Source of the DNA: Halothece sp964463655
Lineage (GTDB): Bacteria > Cyanobacteriota > Cyanobacteriia > Cyanobacteriales > Rubidibacteraceae
Direction of reading: 5' to 3'
Assembly: GCA_964463655.1 (NCBI GenBank)
Contig: CAYXDG010000016.1
Location: 1-52,127 of the forward strand
Length of the DNA: 52,127 bases
Shown here: piece after piece, positions 26,759 through 35,952 of the stretch
Layout of the letters: each line of letters begins with the position of its first letter
Numbering within the stretch: the stretch's first letter is position 1
The notes under the pieces: model-generated
The model's database searches: none
What the model was told of the DNA's origin: nothing
The model's input: only the letters and a program-made list of their open reading frames with translations
Translations under genes and position numbers: made by a program

Positions 26759-28600
26759 ATGGAAAAATTCTTTAAAGGGTTTGAAGATTTAATTGAACTC
26801 GCAAAAACCCTCGAAGAAAAAGTTGAGCGTGGGGAATTAGAAACAGATATTCGGGTCAATGCTCGACCGTTGACCAATATTCCATCCCAAGGAAATATTC
26901 CCCGCTATTCTAACCCCAAAAATCAAGCAGATATCGGGACGGAAAAGATTAACACTCCCCCAACAGATGCGACGACAGAGGAAACAGAAGACATATCCCC
27001 TGAAACTTCTCTAACCGCAGTGGGAGGATTAAAAGAGATTATTCAAGAATTAACGGAATTAGTAGGGATTCCTCTAAAACGTCCCCAATGGCTGAAACAA
27101 TTGGGGTTAGACCCAACAAAAGGTGTGTTGTTAGTGGGGCCACCTGGAACGGGAAAGACCTTAACCGCCAAAGCCTTGGCTGAAAGTCTCGGTGTTAATT
27201 ATATCGCATTGGTGGGCTCAGAAATTATGAGCAAGTATTATGGGGAAGCAGAAGCACGGTTGCGAAAGATGTTTGAAAAAGCGGCTCGTAATGCGCCTTG
27301 TCTCTTGTTTATTGATGAATTAGATACGATCGCGCCCGATCGCGCTAAAGTAGAGGGAGAGGTGGAAAAGCGAGTAGTGGGTCAACTGCTGAGTCTCATG
27401 GATGGCTTCAACCAAACCCCAGGAGTGATTATTCTCGGCGCTACCAACCGTCCCAATCACATTGATCCAGCGTTACGTCGCCCTGGCCGTTTTGACCGAG
27501 AAGTAATTTTCGGTGTTCCCGATACCCGTGACCGAGAAGAAATTTTACAAGTCCTGACCCGTGAGATGCCTTTAGATGAGACAGTTAATTTAGGGGTCAT
27601 TGCGAGTTTAGCAGTGGGGTTTGTGGGTGCTGACTTAAAAGCCTTGACCCAGAAAGCTGCTTATCGGGTGTTACGCAACGCGATTTCTGCTAGCAATACA
27701 GACTTAGAACAGATTAACTTACCTGAAAATATCCAAGTTAGTCAACAAGACTTTATAGAAGCCTTAAAAGAGGTTAAACCCAGCGTTTTACGGAAGGTTG
27801 CGGTGGAAACTCCAGAGGTGAGTTGGGACGAAATTGGTGGCTTAGAAGAGATTAAAACTACCCTCAGAGAAGCTGTTGAAGGAGCGCTCCTCTATCCCGA
27901 ATTATACCAGCATACCCAAGCCAAAGCTCCGCGAGGCATTTTATTGTGGGGAGAACCAGGGACAGGAAAAACGCTCCTCGCCAAGGCGCTGGCTGCTCAA
28001 GCAAGGGCCAATTTTATTAGTATAAAAGGGGCGGAACTGCTCAATCGTTGGGTGGGCGCAAGTGAAGAAGCAGTGCGAGAGGTGTTTGGTAAAGCTAGAC
28101 AAGTTGCGCCTTGTGTGTTGTTTATAGATGAAATTGATACTCTAGCACCTGCAAGGGGAAGCTATCCAGGAGACTCTGGGGTCAGCGATCGCGTTGTCGG
28201 GCAACTGTTAACCGAAATGGATGGTATAGTTGAGAGGGGAGAGGTGTTGGTCGTCGCAGCAACCAACCGCTATGAAGCCCTAGACCCCGCATTATTGCGC
28301 TCAGGACGGCTGGATTTGCAGTTGCAGGTGGCTTTGCCTGATTATAACGGTCGTCTTGCTATTTTAGCGATTCACAACCGCGATCGACCCCTCGGGGATG
28401 TTAGTTTAGAAACATGGGCGCAAACTACAGAAGGCTGGAATGGGGCTGATCTAGAATTGTTAAGCAATCAAGCTGCTTTGTCCGCAGTCAGACAGGCAAC
28501 CTCGCGGGGAATTAGTGATCCGAAACTGGTTAACATCGCGGAAAAAGATTTCCAAGTTGCCTATCAGCGTATTATGGCCCAGCGTTCTAAAATCCTGTAA
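26759..28600 (+). CDS. Double-AAA ATPase of the CDC48/VAT type
   Basis: The 613 residues comprise an unrecognised ~85-residue N-terminal region, D1 with Walker A at residues 127-134 (GPPGTGKT) and FIDELD, and D2 with GEPGTGKT near residue 405 and FIDEID. Each domain carries the second-region-of-homology arginines (NRPNHIDPALRRPGRFD; NRYEALDPALLRSGRLD). Such proteins are ring-forming unfoldases. The archaeal and eukaryotic p97 N-domain is absent and the N-terminus looks coiled and charged, so the substrate handling differs. The ATG sits directly behind the heptamer array. Confidence 0.92.
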   Translation: MEKFFKGFEDLIELAKTLEEKVERGELETDIRVNARPLTNIPSQGNIPRYSNPKNQADIGTEKINTPPTDATTEETEDISPETSLTAVGGLKEIIQELTELVGIPLKRPQWLKQLGLDPTKGVLLVGPPGTGKTLTAKALAESLGVNYIALVGSEIMSKYYGEAEARLRKMFEKAARNAPCLLFIDELDTIAPDRAKVEGEVEKRVVGQLLSLMDGFNQTPGVIILGATNRPNHIDPALRRPGRFDREVIFGVPDTRDREEILQVLTREMPLDETVNLGVIASLAVGFVGADLKALTQKAAYRVLRNAISASNTDLEQINLPENIQVSQQDFIEALKEVKPSVLRKVAVETPEVSWDEIGGLEEIKTTLREAVEGALLYPELYQHTQAKAPRGILLWGEPGTGKTLLAKALAAQARANFISIKGAELLNRWVGASEEAVREVFGKARQVAPCVLFIDEIDTLAPARGSYPGDSGVSDRVVGQLLTEMDGIVERGEVLVVAATNRYEALDPALLRSGRLDLQLQVALPDYNGRLAILAIHNRDRPLGDVSLETWAQTTEGWNGADLELLSNQAALSAVRQATSRGISDPKLVNIAEKDFQVAYQRIMAQRSKIL

Positions 28601-28704
28601 AGGCTTTCCGTGTTGGATCAAAAAAAATTTACTGAAGACTTGCCACCTGCCATTTTATCGTGCTACTATTAGTCAATGTGTGTGTAAATCAAAAACCTCG
28701 GCAC

Positions 28705-28776
28705 GGGTCGCTAACTCAACGGTAGAGTACTCGGCTTTTAACCGATTAGTTCTGGGTTCGAATCCCAGGCGACCCA
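28705..28776 (+). tRNA. trnK-UUU: tRNA-Lys (anticodon UUU)
   Basis: This 72-nt gene folds as a standard cloverleaf. Acceptor arms GGGTCGC (28705) and GCGACCC (28769-28775) pair perfectly, the anticodon loop reads CTTTTAA giving UUU, and the T arm is CTGGG-TTCGAAT-CCCAG. The 3' CCA is not encoded (the next bases are TAA). UUU decodes lysine. Confidence 0.95.
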
Positions 28777-28850
28777 TAAAATTAAACCATGTCAGCAACT
28801 GAACGAGATTAGATATGCTGGTGTGAAATGAGAAATTTTTAAACCCAGCC

Positions 28851-30299
28851 ATGTCTGACCTAATTTTATTTTGGCATCGTCGCGATTTACGGCTTAATGA
28901 TAACATTGGACTGTTTCAAGCTCAGCAGGAAACCTCAAAAGTGGTGGGAGTTTTTTGCTTTGATCCGCAACTGCTACAAAAAGATCAGGTAGCGCCAGCG
29001 AGGGTTAAGTATCTTCTGGGATGCTTAGCCAGTTTGCAAACAAGTTACCGTCAAGCAGGAAGCGATTTGTTAATTATACAGGGAAACCCTCAGACAACGA
29101 TCGCTGATCTGGCGACAATGCTTAACGCAAAAGCTGTCTTCTGGAATCAAGATATTGAACCCTATGCCAAAGAACGCGATCGCGCTGTAGAATTAGCCTT
29201 AAAAGAGAAAGGCTTCCCTGTGCAAACCTTCTGGGATCAACTCCTCCACAGCCCGGGAGAAGTGTTAACCAAAGGAAAAGACCCCTACAAAGTTTATACC
29301 CCATTTTGGAAAAACTGGCAAAGTCAGACCAAAGCAGGGCCTGTGGCAGCCATTAAAAGTTTGAATGGGTTAACTCCCCAAGAAAAAGAACAAGCTGCTC
29401 AACTCGGTGTAACTCCCCTGCCTAATCTCAGTGATTTAGGCTTAAACTGGGAAAACGAACTTCCCCTCATGCCAGGAGAAATAGCCGCCAGAGAAAGATT
29501 AGAACACTTCTGCGATCGCGCTCTTTTCGAGTATGATGAAAATCGAAACTATCCAGCACTTGATGGCACGTCTGTTCTCAGTGCGGCTTTAAAGTTTGGC
29601 GCGATCGGCATTCGAGAAGTGTGGCAAGTCACAAGCCAAGCCTGGGAAAACACCCGCAGCGATGAAGCAAGAGACAACATCAAAGCCTGGCGACAAGAAT
29701 TAGCTTGGCGAGAGTTTTATCAACACGCCTTGTATTTTTTCCCAGAATTAGCAGATGGTCCTTATCGTCCCCAATTTCAAGACTTCTCTTGGGAAGAAAA
29801 TTTAGAACACTATGAAGCATGGTGTCAAGGGGAAACAGGGTATCCTATTATTGATGCAGCCATGCGTCAACTGAACACCACTGGTTGGATGCACAACCGT
29901 TGTCGCATGATTGTCGCCAGTTTCTTAACCAAAGACTTAATCTTAAACTGGCAATGGGGAGAAAAATATTTTCTTCAAACCCTCTTTGATGGCGACTTAG
30001 CAGCGAATAACGGCGGATGGCAATGGAGTGCTTCTAGCGGGATGGACCCCAAACCCTTACGCATTTTTAACCCTGCTTCCCAAGCGCAAAAGTTTGACCC
30101 TGATGGGGAATATATCCGTTATTGGCTACCCGAATTAAGCAGTGTGGAAACAGGAGACTTGCTGAGTGGAAATATCTCTCCCCTTGAGAGAGACAGTGTA
30201 GGCTATCCCCAACCCATTGTGGATCATAAACAGCAACAACGGGAATTTAAACGACGGTATCAAGACAAAAAGCAAACCACTGACCAACCAACAATGTAG
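28851..30299 (+). CDS. phr: Class I deoxyribodipyrimidine photolyase
   Basis: This 482-residue protein has an N-terminal Rossmann antenna domain (LILFWHRRDLRLNDN) and a C-terminal FAD domain with the conserved QELAWREFYQHALY, the GYPIIDAAMRQLNTTGWMHNR stretch and DGDLAANNGGWQW. It repairs cyclobutane pyrimidine dimers using blue light. Cyanobacterial enzymes of this type often carry 8-HDF as antenna, and a cofH gene for that deazaflavin pathway is about 4 kb away. The TAG stop lies inside a dispersed palindromic repeat (30297-30321). Confidence 0.93.
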   Translation: MSDLILFWHRRDLRLNDNIGLFQAQQETSKVVGVFCFDPQLLQKDQVAPARVKYLLGCLASLQTSYRQAGSDLLIIQGNPQTTIADLATMLNAKAVFWNQDIEPYAKERDRAVELALKEKGFPVQTFWDQLLHSPGEVLTKGKDPYKVYTPFWKNWQSQTKAGPVAAIKSLNGLTPQEKEQAAQLGVTPLPNLSDLGLNWENELPLMPGEIAARERLEHFCDRALFEYDENRNYPALDGTSVLSAALKFGAIGIREVWQVTSQAWENTRSDEARDNIKAWRQELAWREFYQHALYFFPELADGPYRPQFQDFSWEENLEHYEAWCQGETGYPIIDAAMRQLNTTGWMHNRCRMIVASFLTKDLILNWQWGEKYFLQTLFDGDLAANNGGWQWSASSGMDPKPLRIFNPASQAQKFDPDGEYIRYWLPELSSVETGDLLSGNISPLERDSVGYPQPIVDHKQQQREFKRRYQDKKQTTDQPTM

Positions 30300-30321
30300 A
30301 GACGTCCATGGAACGTCTCTA
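30297..30321. repeat. TAGAGACG...CGTCTCTA palindrome overlapping the phr stop
   Basis: TAGAGACGT-CCATGGA-ACGTCTCTA is a near-perfect palindrome with an NcoI-like CCATGG centre. Its first three bases are the phr stop codon. A second copy lies at 41633-41662. It could also serve as a terminator between the convergent phr and acsF genes. Confidence 0.75.
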
Positions 30322-30335
30322 TCTGCCATCAAATT

Positions 30336-31403
30336 TTAGAGTACAACACCCCGTTGAGCTTTAGCATCTACAGTTTTTTGCAGATACAGATTCAAGAATT
30401 GCCACCCATTAGAAGCATAATAGGGGAGCTTGCGAACAAACCGAAGGGGTTTCGGTGCATCAGAATTAGCAATTTCCGTTAACTTCTGATTGTTTTTCAC
30501 ACAAACCTCTAAACGGTTATAGAAGTTAGGATTCGCCACATCTAAAATAGTGGGAAATACTCGTCCTGCGGTTTGGTTAGTTTTCTTGATGACATACTTG
30601 TCATATTCCCGTGCATCTAACCCTAACGCTTCATAGAAACCAGAGCGTTGCACATCATTGAGATACATGGTTGCAAACACAGCCAGCAAGAAGAAGCGAC
30701 ACCACAAGCGAGAAATAAACCCAGTGATGACATAGGGTTGTGCTTGCATGATGGCATCAAAGAAGTCACCGTGACGGTTTTCATCTTGACACCAGTTTTC
30801 AAAGAAACGGAAGATGGGGTAAATGCGATGTTCAGGGTGCTTTTCTAAATGGCGATAGATGGTGATATAGCGCCAGTAGCCAATTTTTTCTGAGAGATAG
30901 GTGGCGTAGAAGATATATTTGGGTTTGAAGAAGGTATATTTCCGACTTTTGGTGAGAAACCCTAAATCTAGAGACAGGTTAAAGTCAGACATGGCTTTAT
31001 TCAAAAACCCAGCATGACGTGCTTCATCCCGAGACATGAGGGTAAAGCATTCGGCAAGAACTGGGTTAGAATCTTTTAAGCGTCTGCCTAACTCTTTGTA
31101 GAGCAGAAACCCAGAAAATTCTGCGGTGCAAGAACGTTCTAAAAATTCTACAAACAGACGACGGGTTTCGGGGTCAAGATGTTCCCAAGATTGGTTAAAC
31201 TCTTCATCGCGGACGAAGTGCTTTTGGTTATAATCAGCGCGGAATTCTTCTAAAATGGCGCGTAGTTCGTCTTCGTTGATGGAAATGTCCATCTTTGCCA
31301 TTTCATCGAAGTCTGTGGTGTAAAAACGAGGGGTTAAAAGAGTTTCTTTTGCGGGTTGTTTAATCCCTGGCCGTAATTCTTGTTGATCTGCGGTGTTAAC
31401 CAT
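30336..31403 (-). CDS. acsF: Mg-protoporphyrin IX monomethyl ester oxidative cyclase AcsF
   Basis: About 355 residues from the ATG at 31403 (an upstream in-frame start at 31427 adds 8 unconserved residues). This is the oxygen-dependent cyclase that forms the isocyclic ring of chlorophyll. Diiron-ligand motifs are present: FLERSCTAEFSGF, SRDEARHAGF and WCQDENRHGDFF. The upstream neighbour on the same strand is chlM, which makes its substrate, so an operon or shared control is likely. Length and sequence fit standard cyanobacterial AcsF. Confidence 0.96.
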   Translation of the reverse strand: MVNTADQQELRPGIKQPAKETLLTPRFYTTDFDEMAKMDISINEDELRAILEEFRADYNQKHFVRDEEFNQSWEHLDPETRRLFVEFLERSCTAEFSGFLLYKELGRRLKDSNPVLAECFTLMSRDEARHAGFLNKAMSDFNLSLDLGFLTKSRKYTFFKPKYIFYATYLSEKIGYWRYITIYRHLEKHPEHRIYPIFRFFENWCQDENRHGDFFDAIMQAQPYVITGFISRLWCRFFLLAVFATMYLNDVQRSGFYEALGLDAREYDKYVIKKTNQTAGRVFPTILDVANPNFYNRLEVCVKNNQKLTEIANSDAPKPLRFVRKLPYYASNGWQFLNLYLQKTVDAKAQRGVVL

Positions 31404-31570
31404 ATTGTATGACTTGCGCTTCCTCAATCTTATGGGATCAGAAATAATTGCATTTTGCTTTTTAGTTTATCAGGGCGATCGCGTTGCGACCCCCTGACTT
31501 GTTAACGATTGCAACAAAAATCTATATCTTTGGGGTGTTTTTGTTAATATTTGTAACAATTTGAAATTGT

Positions 31571-32263
31571 TCACTGGTCACTGCGGACTGCTTCTAAAAG
31601 ACGGGAATAATAAAAACTGGTGCTAGTCATATCCTGACGTTTGATTTCAAACCCGTTCTCCTGTAAGATTTTGATGATTTCTGCTTCTGAATGCTGATAA
31701 GCGCGAGTGGTTTTACTCGGTCCTGGGAAAAATTCGCCAATTTTCTTTAACAGGGTGAGGAAGAAGGTTTTTGGGGCAAAACTAATCATAAACCTTGACT
31801 GGGTACAATCAGCCAAATGTTTGACCATTGCGGGAATGTCTTTGTCTGGATAATGGATGAGGACATCTAGACAGATGACGGTGTGGTAGCTTCCTGTAAT
31901 AGCTTCTAAATCGTTCACAGAAAAATGAATGTTATGATGGCTTCCTAAAGCTGCTTCGGCTTTGGTTTTTGCTTCCCCCACCATCTTTTCAGAGATATCG
32001 CTAGCATACACCGTCGCGCCTTCTTTGGCCAGGGGAATGCTTAAACTTCCTGTTCCACATCCCGCGTCGCAGATTGTAATTTCAGAAAGGTTACCATCTG
32101 CTTTTAACCAGCTAACAACTGTGTCAATGGTTTGCTGATGTCCGATGCGAATATCTTTTTGGACTTTATTAACTTCTCCGTCCCCATAAATGTTGCGCCA
32201 TCGTTCAAACCCAACAGCATTAAAATAGTCTTTGACAATCGCCTTATCATCTGTGGTTTTCAT
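31571..32263 (-). CDS. chlM: Mg-protoporphyrin IX methyltransferase ChlM
   Basis: About 230 residues from the ATG at 32263; the frame extends to a TTG at 32278, which I consider less likely. A SAM methyltransferase fold shows CDAGCGTGSLSIPLA, DISEKMV and CLDVLIHYP. The family-typical SFAPKTFFLTLLKKIGEFFP segment confirms ChlM. It methylates the propionate of Mg-protoporphyrin IX, and AcsF, encoded next, uses the product. Consecutive enzymes side by side suggest coordinated expression. Confidence 0.95.
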   Translation of the reverse strand: MKTTDDKAIVKDYFNAVGFERWRNIYGDGEVNKVQKDIRIGHQQTIDTVVSWLKADGNLSEITICDAGCGTGSLSIPLAKEGATVYASDISEKMVGEAKTKAEAALGSHHNIHFSVNDLEAITGSYHTVICLDVLIHYPDKDIPAMVKHLADCTQSRFMISFAPKTFFLTLLKKIGEFFPGPSKTTRAYQHSEAEIIKILQENGFEIKRQDMTSTSFYYSRLLEAVRSDQ

Positions 32264-32334
32264 AACAGTTATCGTCAATTATTTTTTCTTTTCCAGCGTT
32301 ACACTTTAGCACGTATGTTGGCAACTCTAAACGG

Positions 32335-33525
32335 CTACATGATTCGTTCCCAACGGAGATATTGCTTTTTTGAATCAAAATGCCAACGTAATAAACGCGC
32401 AGGTTGTCCCACTTTTAAGCCAGTTTCTCCAAGTGCTTCTCTTGGGCTTTCGGTGGCTAAGGCGATCGCGGTTTCCACCTCACACAGTCCCCATTTTACC
32501 AAATTCGTTACCCCTGACAATAGAGAAAGGGTTGTCCCTGCTAATGTCCCATCAAATAGTCTGGCTGTTCCCTGTCTAACTTCAATTTCTCGATCGTCCC
32601 AAGGATACACCCCATCTTCCAATCCTAACGGTGCTAGAGCATCGCTGACTAGAAACAGCCGTTTTGCTCCTTCTCCCATCCGTAATAATAACTGTAACAT
32701 GGTGGGCGAGATATGTTCTCCATCGGCAATCAGGCCACATTTCACATCAGGATGAACCAATGCAGCGCCTAATATGCCAGGGTCACGATGATGGAGAGGA
32801 GACATGGCATTAAACCCATGAGTAACTAGAGATGCACCTTGATGAAAAGCGCTTTCTGCTTCGGTTGCTGTGGCGAGGGAATGACCAAGACTAATCAGGA
32901 TTTCAGGATAGCGCGATCGCAGTTCACCAATGATCGCTTTCTCAGGACTGATTTCTGGCGCACAGGTAACTACCCTCACCAATTCTCTATATTTTCCGAT
33001 GAGGGTCATGAAGTTGTCAAGGGTGAAGGGAAGTAAATATTTTTCTGGGTGCGCTCCGCGTTTTTTGGGATTCAGAAATGGTCCTTCTAAATGAACGCCT
33101 AAAATTCTTGCATAAGGGAAGTTTTCAGTTTGATACTGTTGAATAAATTGAGAAATTGTCGAAAGTGATCGCGCCATTTTTTCAGGGGATGTGGTGACAA
33201 TTGTGGGCAGAAACTCATCAATTCCTTGTTTCCATAAAAATTCAGAAATCTTAAGCAATTTATTAAGATGATCGGTTTCTAAATCTGGAAAAGCTAATCC
33301 TAACGCGCCATTGATTTGCAGATCAATTCCACCAAGGGAAAGCCAATCACCTTGTAAGTTAAGGATTGGGCGCTCGCTGTTTATGTGAGATGATTGTGTC
33401 TGAATTGTTTTAATTTTTCTTTGCTCGATCAATATTTCATAGCATTGCTGATCGTTGTTGGGCAGACGAGCATTAATAATTAGACAGGAATTTTTTTGAT
33501 AAATTAAATTAGTTTTTGTGATCAT
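32335..33525 (-). CDS. nagA: N-acetylglucosamine-6-phosphate deacetylase NagA
   Basis: This 396-residue amidohydrolase barrel has the NagA series GGIDLQINGALG, HLEGPFLNPKKRGAH, LGHSLATA, THGFNAMSPL, DGEHISP, SDALAP and LAGTTLSL. It removes the acetyl group from GlcNAc-6-phosphate during cell-wall and amino-sugar recycling. It lies 71 bp upstream of chlM on the same strand and might be its operon leader, though no functional link is known. The metal ligands E (in HLEGPF), H and H are present. Confidence 0.92.
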   Translation of the reverse strand: MITKTNLIYQKNSCLIINARLPNNDQQCYEILIEQRKIKTIQTQSSHINSERPILNLQGDWLSLGGIDLQINGALGLAFPDLETDHLNKLLKISEFLWKQGIDEFLPTIVTTSPEKMARSLSTISQFIQQYQTENFPYARILGVHLEGPFLNPKKRGAHPEKYLLPFTLDNFMTLIGKYRELVRVVTCAPEISPEKAIIGELRSRYPEILISLGHSLATATEAESAFHQGASLVTHGFNAMSPLHHRDPGILGAALVHPDVKCGLIADGEHISPTMLQLLLRMGEGAKRLFLVSDALAPLGLEDGVYPWDDREIEVRQGTARLFDGTLAGTTLSLLSGVTNLVKWGLCEVETAIALATESPREALGETGLKVGQPARLLRWHFDSKKQYLRWERIM

Positions 33526-33740
33526 TTTTATTTGAATTTTTTAGTCATTTTAAGGAAGTATCAATCAATCCTGAGATTAGTTTCATTTTAGCAGGATTGA
33601 GGTTTAAGGTGGTTAATAACCGTAAACATTTTCTAAAAACTCTAAGAAAAAGCAAATCGAGTGCGATCGAACATCAGATTCGCTGCCGTTGCTTAAAGTA
33701 TGATATAACGATGAAAAAACCACTAAGCGCAATCTGAGCT

Positions 33741-34355
33741 ATGTATCCAGACCAAGATGAAGTTCGTCGCTTAATCGACCTAATGCCAGCGTCAGGGCGA
33801 ATGTACACGAAAATTGTTCCCAAACCTCAACAACTTCGTCTCATTGAAACGCCTTTTCCCTATCCTTGGAATCAAGGATCAAGACCCATTTATATTAATT
33901 TTGACCTCTGGAATGAGTTATCACGGGGAGAACGCGATTTAGCATTGCTTCGTGCTGTGTGTTGGTTAACAGGAGTTAAATGGTTTAAGCCTGATCTCTA
34001 TCAAGGTGTTGTTATGGCAGGTGTCATTGGGGCTACTGTAGAAGTGGCACAAGGAGACGCGATCGGGCTATTAGTCAGTGGTGGTTTAGCCTTTTTAGCA
34101 GGAAGTCAGATTTGGCGAAAGACGCGCAGTGTGCAAACGGAATTGGATGCGGATGAAAGTGCGCTCAGAGTCGCACAAAGACGAGGGTATGACCCCACAG
34201 AAGCAGCAGACGCATTGTTAAGCAGCATTGAAAAGATCGCTGAAATTGAGGGAAGAGAGACCCTTAGCTTTTCAGAATTAGTGCGAATGCAAAATCTACA
34301 GAAACTCGCAGGACGATCGATGGTAGGGGTTCCTGATGCAGTCAAAAAAGATTAA
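33741..34355 (+). CDS. DUF3318 family protein
   Basis: This 204-residue protein matches the cyanobacterial DUF3318 pattern: EVRRLIDLMPASGRMYTKIV, then RPIYINFDLWNELSRGERDL, a hydrophobic middle (about residues 95-125) that may be membrane-associated, and ELDADESALRVAQRRGYDP. Parts recall membrane-linked M48-like peptidase relatives but no HEXXH motif is present. Function is unknown. It precedes cofH on the same strand by about 50 bp. Confidence 0.8.
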   Translation: MYPDQDEVRRLIDLMPASGRMYTKIVPKPQQLRLIETPFPYPWNQGSRPIYINFDLWNELSRGERDLALLRAVCWLTGVKWFKPDLYQGVVMAGVIGATVEVAQGDAIGLLVSGGLAFLAGSQIWRKTRSVQTELDADESALRVAQRRGYDPTEAADALLSSIEKIAEIEGRETLSFSELVRMQNLQKLAGRSMVGVPDAVKKD

Positions 34356-34404
34356 CCAATGTAAAATTAATCAGAGACAGAGAAGCTCAGAAGTAATAGT
34401 AATA

Positions 34405-35550
34405 ATGTCTCCACAACTAGAAACCATTCTTTCGCGATCGCAGCAGCAACAAATCTCTCTCCAAGATGGGGAAGATTTGCTAACACAAACCAACCCAGAA
34501 GCCAGGAAAGCCATTGGAGAAACTGCCGATTTCTTGCGTCAGAAACAGGTCGGAAATACTGTCACCTATGTGGTGAATCGCAATATCAACTTTACTAATA
34601 TTTGCGAACAACATTGCAGTTTTTGCGCCTTCCGACGGGATGAAAATACTGAAGGGTCATATTGGTTGAATTTTGAAGAAATCCTCGCCAAAGCAGCCAA
34701 TGCGGTGGAAAGGAAGGCAACGGAAATTTGTATGCAGGGAGGATTAAACCCGAAAGCAAAAATCAATGGCTCAACCTTAAAGTATTATCAGCAATTAGTC
34801 AAGAGCATAAAAACTCAATTTCCCCAACTGCATTTACATGGCTTTTCCCCCCAAGAAATTCAATTTATCGCGAGAGAGGATGGGATGACTTATGAAAAAG
34901 TGATCGCAGAGTTGCAAGTAGAGGGAGTCGGATCAATGCCAGGCACTGCTGCGGAAGTGTTAGACGATCGCGTCCGCAAAATCATCTGTCCAGAAAAGAT
35001 TAACACGCAAACATGGTTAGAAATTATTAGCACCGCCCATCGTTTAGGAATGTTCACAACGAGTACAATGTTATCAGGGCAGATTGAAACGCCACAGCAG
35101 CAAATGATTCATCTGGAAAAGCTGCGATCGCTGCAAGAAAAAGCCTTTGAAAGTAATTATCCCGCGCACATTACAGAATTTATTTTACTGCCCTTTGTGG
35201 GACAAGAAGCGCCCCCAGCATTGCGAAAAAGAGTGGGAAGAGATCAACCTGTTTTAGCGGATGGGTTATTATTAACCGCAGTGGCGAGAATTTATTTGGG
35301 AGATTGGATACCCAATCATCAACCCAGTTGGGTTAAACTTGGGCTAACAGGTGCAACAGAAGCCTTAAATTGGGGATGTAACGACCTTGGCGGAACGCTG
35401 ATGGAAGAACATATTACCACAATGGCGGGAGCGCAAGGAGGGACTTGTTTAGAAGTGTCTGATCTGCAAAAGGCGATCGCTGCGGTGCATCGTCCCTACC
35501 AAGAGCGTAACACTTTGTATCAACCCATTGCTCACGCGATCGCATCCTAA
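34405..35550 (+). CDS. cofH: FO synthase subunit 2 (CofH)
   Basis: About 381 residues from the ATG at 34405; the longer frame from 34336 overlaps the previous gene and is not conserved. The radical SAM motif is C-E-Q-H-C-S-F-C (CX3CX2C), preceded by NRNINFTNI, and the conserved CMQGGLNP and WVKLG segments follow. CofH joins a tyrosine-derived radical to a flavin precursor to build the 5-deazaflavin FO (8-HDF). CofG, the other half, is not in the window. The likely consumer is the photolyase nearby. Confidence 0.9.
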   Translation: MSPQLETILSRSQQQQISLQDGEDLLTQTNPEARKAIGETADFLRQKQVGNTVTYVVNRNINFTNICEQHCSFCAFRRDENTEGSYWLNFEEILAKAANAVERKATEICMQGGLNPKAKINGSTLKYYQQLVKSIKTQFPQLHLHGFSPQEIQFIAREDGMTYEKVIAELQVEGVGSMPGTAAEVLDDRVRKIICPEKINTQTWLEIISTAHRLGMFTTSTMLSGQIETPQQQMIHLEKLRSLQEKAFESNYPAHITEFILLPFVGQEAPPALRKRVGRDQPVLADGLLLTAVARIYLGDWIPNHQPSWVKLGLTGATEALNWGCNDLGGTLMEEHITTMAGAQGGTCLEVSDLQKAIAAVHRPYQERNTLYQPIAHAIAS

Positions 35551-35575
35551 AAAACCGATCAAATTATTTTTAACG

Positions 35576-35914
35576 ATGTATAACAACAACAATCATCATA
35601 AATCGTCTTCTCAACAAAATGGCTCTAATCCTTTTATTCCTCCCAATTATCGAGACAATAATCGAGGGTTTCCTTCTGATTTCCAAGAAGAAGAATACAT
35701 AGATTTGTCGGCAAGAAAGTCTCAGCCGTTAACCCAACAAGGAAAAGAAAACTTACGACTCTTGCAACGGTTTTATATTACTTTGATTGTAACGGGTGTT
35801 GTCATTGGTGGCTTTTTAACTTGGGGAGTCTATGGGATTATGAAACATTTCAATCTCATTGATTCACCCTCAGAAAATCAACTCAATAATCAAGAGTTAA
35901 TTATCAACAATTAG
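35576..35914 (+). CDS. Small single-span membrane protein, unknown
   Basis: About 112 residues from the ATG at 35576. The N-terminal half is disordered and rich in Asn, Gln and Ser; one membrane helix lies near residues 66-90 (FYITLIVTGVVIGGFLTWGVYG), and a short polar tail follows. I do not recognise a named family. It follows cofH by 25 bp and precedes the TPR protein by 38 bp, so it may belong to that operon. Confidence 0.7.
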   Translation: MYNNNNHHKSSSQQNGSNPFIPPNYRDNNRGFPSDFQEEEYIDLSARKSQPLTQQGKENLRLLQRFYITLIVTGVVIGGFLTWGVYGIMKHFNLIDSPSENQLNNQELIINN

Positions 35915-35952
35915 TTCTTGGTTCTTCCTTAACTAATCACTGATTCTTAGAT

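Noticed and set aside
26686..26877. Minus-strand open frame with repeated FVICYLL residues
   Set aside because: It is the translation of the heptamer repeat plus antisense of the AAA gene, not a real membrane protein.
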